Below the pieces are notes generated by a model, which saw nothing but the letters and a program-made list of their open reading frames with translations, did not search any database and was not told the DNA's origin. A stretch of DNA of 12,646 nucleotides. It comes from Clostridia bacterium (GTDB lineage Bacteria > Bacillota > Clostridia > Lutisporales > Lutisporaceae). The first letter of the stretch is position 1, and every line of letters begins with the position of its first letter. The position numbers and the translations under genes were made by a program. The DNA is taken from the NCBI GenBank assembly GCA_029256365.1, contig JAQSYB010000020.1, forward strand, positions 1 to 12,646, read 5' to 3'. Below are positions 7,379 to 12,646 of the stretch, piece after piece.

Positions 7379-7416
7379 AAAGCATATAAAGATTATAACA
7401 AATCTTTATATGCTTT
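7379..7416 (-). terminator. Perfect 16-bp palindrome between the UppS-like gene and cca
   Basis: Arms 7379-7394 and 7401-7416 are perfectly complementary over 16 bp around a 6-nt loop (7395-7400). It begins 7 bp after the UppS-like stop on the minus strand and is followed by TTTATTTGTTT, so it can act as an AT-rich intrinsic terminator for that gene. The stem has only three G-C pairs, and the loop carries a promoter-like element, so a regulatory role is also possible. Confidence 0.6.
7392..7400 (-). promoter_or_regulatory. Candidate extended -10 promoter of cca inside the palindrome loop
   Basis: The minus strand reads TGTTATAAT (7400 to 7392), a perfect TGnTATAAT extended -10. No good -35 lies 17 bp upstream (TATCAA), which extended -10 promoters can tolerate. 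The predicted start site is near 7385, leaving a leader of about 40 nt before the TTG at 7344. Confidence 0.45.
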
Positions 7417-7423
7417 GATACTC

Positions 7424-8083
7424 TTAACCACCTAAGGTTACATCCTGGTTTTGATACCAATCAAGAGCCTTATAAAAATGTTCATGCTTAAAGTCCGGCC
7501 ACATCTCTTCAAGTACAAAAAAGTCGGCATAGACTGATTGAACAGGCAAAAAGCCACTTAAGCGATATCTCCCGCCCCATCTGATGATTAGGTCTATCCT
7601 GGAAATGTCAGAGGATGCAATTTTGGCGTTAAAGTTATTTTCTTCTGCCTGATGATTGTGAGCATGATTTAAATCCCAATTCCAACCGTAGTTTACCAGA
7701 AAATTGATCTTTATTAAGCCCTTGCCAAAGGTAACCCTATTTGTATAGGGCAGCAGTTCCTTTGGAAACAAAGGAGAATCCGTATTTCCTATCACCAAAA
7801 GATTTGCATCTCTGTTGGCCAGCTTTTCCACTGCATCAATACAGGCTTGGGTGAACGCATCGGTTTGCACACTGGGCCTTTTGGTATTGTCTTGCGTAAA
7901 ACCATAGAAGGTCAGCTCCTTGATGCCGTTTTCTATGCACATATGATACAACTCAAAGCCTGGATCAATGCCAAAGTTATAGCCATCTTGTTTGTTCATT
8001 CCGTTGGATACTGCCCATCGTCTATTGCCATCGGGAATGACACCTATATGGCTTGGTATTCTTTTATAGATTGTTTTTTCCAT
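7424..8083 (-). CDS. Divergent cis-prenyltransferase (undecaprenyl diphosphate synthase-like)
   Basis: A 219-aa member of the UppS/cis-IPTase family, which condenses isopentenyl diphosphate onto an allylic diphosphate to make cis-polyprenyl carriers. The family frame is clear: HIGVIPDGNRRWA (residues 12-24, catalytic Asp18), FTQDNTKRP (62-70), NYGWNWDL (131-138), DLIIRWGGRYRLSGF (164-178) and YADFF...MWPDF (186-198). Several positions conserved in E. coli UppS differ: His43 is Tyr35, Ser71 is Thr63, Glu73 is Asp65, Trp75 is Thr67, Glu198 is Arg172 and Glu213 is Asp187. It is also shorter than the usual 240-255 aa, and it is not beside cdsA/frr/dxr, where the housekeeping uppS of Firmicutes usually sits. 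It is therefore probably a second, specialised paralogue, and product and activity are unknown. The start at 8083 is set by the AGGGGGAG ribosome binding site (8095 to 8088); the open frame upstream to 8191 lacks one. Confidence 0.85.
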   Translation of the reverse strand: MEKTIYKRIPSHIGVIPDGNRRWAVSNGMNKQDGYNFGIDPGFELYHMCIENGIKELTFYGFTQDNTKRPSVQTDAFTQACIDAVEKLANRDANLLVIGNTDSPLFPKELLPYTNRVTFGKGLIKINFLVNYGWNWDLNHAHNHQAEENNFNAKIASSDISRIDLIIRWGGRYRLSGFLPVQSVYADFFVLEEMWPDFKHEHFYKALDWYQNQDVTLGG

Positions 8084-8109
8084 ATTGCTCCCCCTGAAAT
8101 CATTATCAT

Positions 8110-8137
8110 ATTCTATATATCTATTATTGGCAGTCAC
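8110..8137 (-). promoter_or_regulatory. Weak candidate promoter of the UppS-like gene
   Basis: On the minus strand, GTGACT (8137 to 8132), a 16-bp spacer and TAGAAT (8115 to 8110, 5/6 match). The leader would be about 20 nt. A further TATAAT lies on this strand at 8204-8199 without a good -35. Confidence 0.3.
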
Positions 8138-8199
8138 AGAAAAACTTAAACATGATTTTTCACACCATTTGGAGAAATATTTAGGATACACTCACTTTA

Positions 8200-8229
8200 T
8201 TATAGGGGATAGCCGATATATGATATAAT
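8200..8229 (+). promoter_or_regulatory. Candidate promoter of the lipoprotein-mocR unit
   Basis: TGATATAAT (8221-8229) is a perfect extended -10 (TGnTATAAT). A weak -35, TTATAG (8200-8205), lies 18 bp upstream. The predicted start is near 8236, about 30 nt before the ATG at 8267. Confidence 0.6.
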
Positions 8230-8266
8230 ATACTAAGTACGGATATATCAAAGGAGTTGTATTAAA

Positions 8267-9232
8267 ATGAAGCGTAGAATGCTTATGATAATAGGATTGT
8301 TAGCGGTAGTATTGCTGTCAGTGATGCTATTTGGCTGCAAAGCAAAGAATAACCCTATGCCAAATGAAGGCGATAATATAGATCACATAGGAAATTCCAC
8401 TGGGAATATCGCAAATGGTGGAATCATTGCATATAAGGACAATTGGGTATACTTTAGCAACGAGTTAGATAACCTGAGCATATACAAGCAGAAAAACAAT
8501 TCTGAGGATGCTGTCAAGGTAAATTCAGATAGATCAATGTTTATTAACGTAGAGGAAGATTGGTTATATTATAGCAATATAAGTGATTCTGAAAACGGTA
8601 AGCTATATAAAATTAAGGTAGATGGGACAGAAAGAACGAAGCTAAATGATGACAACTCCAGCTACATCAATCTTGCTGGAGATTGGATTTATTACAGCAA
8701 TGGCTCTGCAGGTAGAAATATATATAAGATAAAAACCGACGGCAGCAAGAAAACAAAACTGAACGAGGACTACTCATCATTTGTTTGCGTGAATGGAGAT
8801 TGGATATACTATACAAATGGTACTGACGAAAAAAAGATTTACAAAATCAAGACAGATGGCACAGGTAGAGCAAAGGTCAGTGACGATTCCGCATCGTTTC
8901 TGAATATAAAAGAGGGCTGGATATATTATATTAATGAAACGGAAGGGAATGTATTATATAAAATAAATGTTGATGGTACCGGTAGAACTATACTTTTAAA
9001 TAGTCCCGTAGATTACATAAATGTTTATGACAAGTGGGTTTATTTTTCCCATCGCTTTAGTGATAATAAATTATTTAGAGTGAATCTTGAGGGTAAGGAA
9101 GAAAAGATTATTAATTATGAAGTATCAAAGTTTATAAATATTGCATATGACAATGTTTATTATGTCAATTCATTTAATAAGCTTTACAAAACAAAGCTTG
9201 AGGGAGGAAAAAACCTTCCAATGATTAAATAG
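8267..9232 (+). CDS. Lipoprotein with seven ~39-aa YY-N/DGT repeats (DUF5050-like beta-propeller)
   Basis: A 321-aa secreted lipoprotein. The N-terminus has a basic start, a hydrophobic core (residues 6-20) and the lipobox LFGC with Cys24 as the lipidation site, then a low-complexity linker (25-50). The rest consists of tandem repeats with the consensus GDWIYYSN...IYKIKTDGTGRTKL. The repeat aromatic (Trp60, 99, 140, 179, 218, 257; Asn296 in the last) recurs every 39-41 residues, giving seven units. This suggests a closed seven-bladed propeller like those of DUF5050/YWTD-type proteins, probably a binding or scaffold module outside the membrane. The ATG has an AAAGGAG ribosome binding site at 8250-8256. 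The MocR gene begins 22 bp downstream, so the two are likely co-transcribed. The ligand is unknown. Confidence 0.85.
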   Translation: MKRRMLMIIGLLAVVLLSVMLFGCKAKNNPMPNEGDNIDHIGNSTGNIANGGIIAYKDNWVYFSNELDNLSIYKQKNNSEDAVKVNSDRSMFINVEEDWLYYSNISDSENGKLYKIKVDGTERTKLNDDNSSYINLAGDWIYYSNGSAGRNIYKIKTDGSKKTKLNEDYSSFVCVNGDWIYYTNGTDEKKIYKIKTDGTGRAKVSDDSASFLNIKEGWIYYINETEGNVLYKINVDGTGRTILLNSPVDYINVYDKWVYFSHRFSDNKLFRVNLEGKEEKIINYEVSKFINIAYDNVYYVNSFNKLYKTKLEGGKNLPMIK

Positions 9233-9243
9233 AAAAGAACAGC

Positions 9244-9249
9244 AGGTGA
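9244..9249 (+). promoter_or_regulatory. Shine-Dalgarno that favours a TTG start for the MocR gene
   Basis: AGGTGA at 9244-9249 has its GG 8 nt before the TTG at 9255. The competing in-frame GTG at 9246 lies inside this element and has no purine-rich SD of its own. Confidence 0.55.
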
Positions 9250-9254
9250 GCGTA

Positions 9255-10673
9255 TTGAACTTAAGCCTTAACAAGCATAGCAGTGAGCCTTTGTATATTC
9301 AAATTTTTGAGCAGCTCAAAGAATTAATACAGCAGGGCGTTTTGCCGGAGGATTATAAGCTTCCCACAATAAGAGTGCTTGCAAGTAGTTTAGATGTAAA
9401 CAATGTAACAGTGATCAATGCATATAAACTTCTGGAGGACCACAAACTGATTTATAAAAAAGTAGGCAGTGGGTCCTATGTATTGCCAATGGAAGAAAAG
9501 TTGAATATAGGAAATGCAATTAGTGATGATCGTGAAGAATTAGAATATGATTACAATGGGGAAGAAGGCTATATAGACTTTGCAACTGCTTCACCAGATC
9601 CCAGACTTTTTCCTATGAAGGACTTTAAAGCAGCGATTAATGATGTAATTGAACGGGATGGCGGAAAGGCCTTTATGTATCTTGACAGTAGAGGCTATCT
9701 TCCCCTGAGAGGTTCTATCGCTTCCTATCTATCCCATAAGGCCATAGAGGTTGGACCAGAGGATGTATACATCATATCTGGAGCGCAGCAGGGTATTGAT
9801 ATCATTGCAAAGGCTTTGCTGACAAATGGTGACTATGTTTTCGTAGAAAGCCCTACTTACACAGGTGCAGCGTCTGTTTTTAAGTCCCGAGGGGCTAGAA
9901 TAGTAGAGATACCCCTGCTAAATGATGGGCCAGATATGAAGGAGCTTGAAAAGCTGCTTCAAGTCATAAAACCTAAATTTATGTATATCATGCCTAATTT
10001 TCAAAATCCGACGGGCTGCAGCTATTCTGAACGCAAGAAAAAACATCTTATGCTCCTAAGCAAGAAATATAATCTGCTTATCGTAGAGGATGATTATGCA
10101 GGAGACCTAAGCTACACAGAAAAAGCAGCAGTACCCCTGAAGGCTTATGACAAAATGGATCATGTAATATATATCAAAAGCTTTTCTAAGATATTTATGC
10201 CAGGTTTGAGGGTGGCTTTTTTAATCATTCCGGAGAATATCAAAAAAACCATTGCATCTGCTAAATATATGACGGATATATCCACCTCCGGCTTTATGCA
10301 AAGGGTATTGGATTTATACCTAAATCGAAACATTTTGGATGATCATATAAAATACATGAAAAAAGAATATGGGCTAAGGTATTTTGAAGCAGTGAGAGCC
10401 TCAAAAAAATACCTGCGCGGTGCGATGTTCAATCAGCCAAATGGTGGTCTCAATTTGTGGATTAAGCTGCCTGAAAAGGTAAATTCCAGCGAACTATATG
10501 AAGCATGTAAAAAAAATAAGGTGCTGATTACCATGGGTACTGTGTTTTTGAAGGGGCAAGAAGGGGAGCAATACATAAGACTTAGCTTTGCAGGAGTAGA
10601 TGTACCTGAAATCACAAGAGGTATAGCCATAATGGGCAATGCAATAGAAGAAATAAAAGAATCAGCAGACTAG
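9255..10673 (+). CDS. MocR-type regulator (GntR winged helix fused to PLP aminotransferase-like domain)
   Basis: A 472-aa MocR/PdxR-subfamily protein. Residues 11-76 form the GntR winged helix (PLYIQIFEQL, then LPTIRVLASSLDVNNVTV and the wing GSGSYV at 71-76). A linker (77-105) leads to a fold-type I aminotransferase domain with FQNPTG (249-254), VEDDY (277-281, Asp that pairs with the PLP nitrogen and Tyr), the Schiff-base Lys312 in SFSK, and a C-terminal Arg442 in IRLSFAG for the substrate carboxylate. All PLP-site residues look intact, so it should bind PLP or an amino-acid/PLP adduct as effector. MocR regulators often act on a divergent neighbour; here the gene instead follows the lipoprotein gene with a 22-bp gap. 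The operon target is therefore unclear, and autoregulation from the promoter near 8200-8229 is possible. The GTG at 9246 is the alternative start. Confidence 0.92.
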   Translation: MNLSLNKHSSEPLYIQIFEQLKELIQQGVLPEDYKLPTIRVLASSLDVNNVTVINAYKLLEDHKLIYKKVGSGSYVLPMEEKLNIGNAISDDREELEYDYNGEEGYIDFATASPDPRLFPMKDFKAAINDVIERDGGKAFMYLDSRGYLPLRGSIASYLSHKAIEVGPEDVYIISGAQQGIDIIAKALLTNGDYVFVESPTYTGAASVFKSRGARIVEIPLLNDGPDMKELEKLLQVIKPKFMYIMPNFQNPTGCSYSERKKKHLMLLSKKYNLLIVEDDYAGDLSYTEKAAVPLKAYDKMDHVIYIKSFSKIFMPGLRVAFLIIPENIKKTIASAKYMTDISTSGFMQRVLDLYLNRNILDDHIKYMKKEYGLRYFEAVRASKKYLRGAMFNQPNGGLNLWIKLPEKVNSSELYEACKKNKVLITMGTVFLKGQEGEQYIRLSFAGVDVPEITRGIAIMGNAIEEIKESAD

Positions 10674-10698
10674 AGGTCTAAACTGCTGATTCTTTTTT
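10655..10698. terminator. Bidirectional intrinsic terminator shared by mocR-type gene and HD-GYP gene
   Basis: A perfect 14-bp stem, AAAAGAATCAGCAG (10655-10668) with CTGCTGATTCTTTT (10683-10696), a 14-nt loop and T6 at 10693-10698. The A-rich left arm supplies the T-tract for the opposite strand. The left arm lies within the last codons of the MocR gene (stop at 10671-10673), and the HD-GYP stop begins at 10699 on the minus strand, so one hairpin ends both convergent genes. Confidence 0.88.
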
Positions 10699-11950
10699 AT
10701 AGTATATCCTTTAATTTTTTTACAACACTGCCATCGATATTTCCGATATCCACCATATCGTCAATTATTTTAAAGGTCTTATCAATATGCATCCCTTGGC
10801 GATAAGGTCTGTCCTCAATAAGTGCTTGATATATATCGCATACTGCTAATATTCTTGACTCTAAGGATAGTCTGCTGTCATCTAGAGCATCAGGATAGCC
10901 TGTCCCTCTTAAGGTTTCATGATGGTTGGAAGCCCATTCACTGATGTCTTGAATACCGTCAATTTTGTCTAAAATCAATTTTGTGTAATATGTATGGGAC
11001 TTAATGATAGAATATTCTTCCCTTGTCAGTTTCCCTGGCTTGTCTAAGATGTGATTTGGAACAGCAAGCTTGCCTAAATCATGCAGTAGACCAGCAATTC
11101 TTAATCTCTCTGTCTTTTGTGCATCAAAGCCATATAAGGAAGAAATGCTTCCAGTGTTCTTTGATAATTCTGTGGAATGCTTGCGGGTGAAGTTGCTTTT
11201 TTTATCTATAATTGCAGCAAATACCGAGGAGATATCCCTAAGCTGGTGCAAATCCATAGGGGTATATATTTTGGGTCTTATTCTTTCCAAAACACCAAAA
11301 TCCCTATCAATGTTTTCCAGATCCAGCCAAAATCTTTCTGTTTCAGCGATATCAAGGAGTACATCAACCAAGTATGGATCGAACATTTTGGAGCGTTGGG
11401 CTCTAAACCAATTAAGTGCTAGTTCCCGCTGGGATGAGCCAATGTTCTTATCATATATTAGCTCGAAAAAGTCAGCCAAATGTATAATTTGAGCCTCCTG
11501 AGGTATCTCAATAGAGTGCAGTCCATAGGGGCCGCTTCCATCAAAATTTTCGTGATGGAATCTAATAAATGAAGAGATACATTTACTGATTGGCAGCTTC
11601 TTTATAATATTTGACCCAAACTCACAGTGCTCTTGAACAAATTCTAAATCTGTATGACAATAGCTTAAGGCCTCAACAGCACCAATATCATGGAGAAATG
11701 CTGCAATGTAGAGATTATTTAACTTATTGCCTTGATATCCTAATTTGCTAGATAAATGTATTGCTATCAGAGCAGTCTTTTTAGAGTGTGATGTGAAATT
11801 GTGGTTTTTTACATCCAAATCCGAAAAGGCTTTTTTATTTGTATTAATAAGGTTAGAATCCTTGAAAACACAAGATTCTGCCAAGTCCAATGCCAAAGAA
11901 ATCGCAGATATAAACTTATTAAAATCCAGTACATCCTGTTGAATATGCAT
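10697..11950 (-). CDS. Tandem HD / HD-GYP domain protein, predicted cyclic-di-GMP phosphodiesterase
   Basis: A 417-aa cytosolic protein with two HD-type halves. The C-terminal half (about 245-417) is a complete HD-GYP: His258, HDLGK (290-294), His319, HHETLRGTGYP (343-353), Asp372, and DRPYR (380-384). This matches the HHExxxGxGYP signature of enzymes that hydrolyse cyclic-di-GMP, or related dinucleotides, at a metal centre. The N-terminal half (about 50-205) is a second HD domain with His55, HDIGA (87-91, the Lys replaced) and HHENFDGSGPY (132-142, GYP lost), Asp160. It keeps metal-type His/Asp residues but is degenerate, perhaps for regulation or dimerisation. There is no signal peptide, membrane helix or receiver domain. 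ATG 11950 is preferred because GGGGG (11963 to 11959) lies 8 nt upstream; the TTG at 11965 overlaps that run. Confidence 0.9.
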   Translation of the reverse strand: MHIQQDVLDFNKFISAISLALDLAESCVFKDSNLINTNKKAFSDLDVKNHNFTSHSKKTALIAIHLSSKLGYQGNKLNNLYIAAFLHDIGAVEALSYCHTDLEFVQEHCEFGSNIIKKLPISKCISSFIRFHHENFDGSGPYGLHSIEIPQEAQIIHLADFFELIYDKNIGSSQRELALNWFRAQRSKMFDPYLVDVLLDIAETERFWLDLENIDRDFGVLERIRPKIYTPMDLHQLRDISSVFAAIIDKKSNFTRKHSTELSKNTGSISSLYGFDAQKTERLRIAGLLHDLGKLAVPNHILDKPGKLTREEYSIIKSHTYYTKLILDKIDGIQDISEWASNHHETLRGTGYPDALDDSRLSLESRILAVCDIYQALIEDRPYRQGMHIDKTFKIIDDMVDIGNIDGSVVKKLKDIL

Positions 11951-12018
11951 ACCATTAGCCCCCAAAACAATAAAATGAAGAAATAACTTCTATCAATTAA
12001 TATCTAATCTATATTATA

Positions 12019-12047
12019 ATTATAGTGGTAAATGTTAAATATGTAAA
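12019..12047 (-). promoter_or_regulatory. Strong candidate promoter of the HD-GYP gene
   Basis: On the minus strand, TTTACA (12047 to 12042), a 17-bp spacer and a perfect TATAAT (12024 to 12019). The predicted start site is near 12012, giving a leader of about 60 nt before the ATG at 11950. Confidence 0.65.
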
Positions 12048-12050
12048 CTC

Positions 12051-12079
12051 AACTTATGATATACCAAACCTGATAAGTT
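12051..12079. promoter_or_regulatory. Inverted repeat between the divergent HD-GYP and glutaminase genes
   Basis: AACTTAT (12051-12057) and ATAAGTT (12073-12079), 15 bp apart. It lies just upstream of the HD-GYP promoter -35 and 28 bp before the glutaminase ATG, so it could be an operator or a leader hairpin. A TATGAT at 12055-12060 is a weak -10 candidate for the glutaminase gene, but I see no convincing -35. Confidence 0.35.
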
Positions 12080-12107
12080 CTTGTCAATATTTAAGGGAGG
12101 TCACACA

Positions 12108-12646
12108 ATGCGTAATCTTTTGAACGAAGCCATTGAATTTAGCATGCCTTATGCCTTAGAAGGTAAAACTGCATCCTATATACCTGAACTAAGTAAGGTA
12201 GACCCGAAGCAGCTAGGTGTTGCAGTTGTGAACTTGAACGGAGAGAGCTGGTGCAGCGGTGATTGCAGCAATGCCTTTACCATACAAAGCATATCTAAGG
12301 TAGCGGCTTTAATGCTGGCTGTTATGGATCACGGTGAGCAATATGTATTTAGCAAGGTTGGTATGGAGCCCACAGGAGATCCTTTTAATTCAATTATAAA
12401 ATTGGAAACCATGAAAACGGCAAAGCCTTTAAACCCTATGATAAATGCAGGGGCGATAGCGGTAGATTCTTTGATTAAGGGTGAAGGTGTTGAGGATAAG
12501 CTTAATAGGCTGATAGGCTTTATTAGAAAGCTATGCCACAATCAAAAGATCTGGTTTAATCATGATGTTTACATATCGGAAAGTACCACAGGCTATAGAA
12601 ACAGAGCTTTGGCCAACTTTATGAAGGATGCCAATATCATTGAAGG
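12108..12646 (+). CDS. glsA: Glutaminase (serine-dependent, beta-lactamase-like fold), 3' truncated by window edge
   Basis: Glutaminase hydrolyses L-glutamine to glutamate and ammonia in the cytosol. The window holds 179 complete codons of a protein usually about 300-310 aa; the frame is open to the edge. Family signatures are clear: QSISK (residues 60-64) with nucleophile Ser61 and Lys64, EPTGDPFNS (87-95), NPMINAGAI (109-117) and SESTTGYRNRA (157-167) with Glu158 and Asn165, which correspond to substrate-contacting residues of E. coli YbaS. The start is ATG with a strong AAGGGAGG ribosome binding site at 12093-12100, 7 nt upstream. It is divergent from the HD-GYP gene across a 157-bp gap. 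The Tyr and Val substrate contacts of the C-terminal half are outside the window. No defect is visible. Confidence 0.93.
   Translation, partial: MRNLLNEAIEFSMPYALEGKTASYIPELSKVDPKQLGVAVVNLNGESWCSGDCSNAFTIQSISKVAALMLAVMDHGEQYVFSKVGMEPTGDPFNSIIKLETMKTAKPLNPMINAGAIAVDSLIKGEGVEDKLNRLIGFIRKLCHNQKIWFNHDVYISESTTGYRNRALANFMKDANIIE

Noticed and set aside
8084..8191. 36-residue N-terminal extension of the UppS-like protein
   Set aside because: No ribosome binding site at 8191, no family similarity in the extension, and a strong AGGGGGAG directly before the ATG at 8083.
11070..11492. Plus-strand open frame of 140 codons
   Set aside because: It lies entirely opposite the conserved HD-GYP gene and its product shows no family features; a shadow frame.

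Overview
The window is AT-rich, with strong Shine-Dalgarno (SD) sequences, several TTG starts and the low-GC Firmicutes gene pair lon-engB (ysxC). It most likely comes from a Clostridia-like Firmicute chromosome; genus and species cannot be read from the sequence. It contains eleven protein-coding genes (lon cut at the left edge, a glutaminase cut at the right edge). I see no rRNA, tRNA, CRISPR array, transposase, phage gene or toxin-antitoxin pair. No intergenic gap exceeds about 210 bp.

Layout. (1) 1-3601, plus strand: a compact, probably co-transcribed set of lon, engB (overlapping lon), a CPBP/Abi-type membrane protease and an unrecognised 133-aa protein. (2) 3602-5108, plus: a membrane GT2 glycosyltransferase with its own candidate promoter, a TTG start and a clear intrinsic terminator. 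(3) 5114-5940, plus: a Yip1-domain membrane protein with its own promoter. (4) 5941-8137, minus: a divergent cis-prenyltransferase (UppS-like) followed by the CCA-adding tRNA nucleotidyltransferase. A perfect 16-bp palindrome lies between them and carries an extended -10 in its loop. (5) 8200-10698, plus: a lipoprotein built of seven ~39-residue repeats (probable beta-propeller), followed closely by a MocR-type (GntR/aminotransferase) regulator. The unit ends in a terminator shared with the convergent gene. (6) 10697-12047, minus: a protein with two HD domains, a degenerate N-terminal one and an intact C-terminal HD-GYP (predicted cyclic-di-GMP phosphodiesterase). (7) 12108-12646, plus: the start of a serine-dependent glutaminase, divergent from the HD-GYP gene.

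Functionally this is mostly housekeeping: protein quality control (Lon), ribosome assembly (EngB) and tRNA 3'-end maturation (Cca), with envelope functions (CPBP protease, glycosyltransferase, Yip1 protein, lipoprotein, UppS-like enzyme) and signalling or metabolism (HD-GYP, MocR, glutaminase). I found no compelling new defence or mobile system. The points most worth a second look are the UppS-like enzyme, which has several substitutions at normally conserved active-site positions, the unrecognised last gene of the lon cluster, the palindrome-embedded promoter before cca, the half-degenerate HD-GYP protein, and the repeated use of GGGGG runs as ribosome binding sites.
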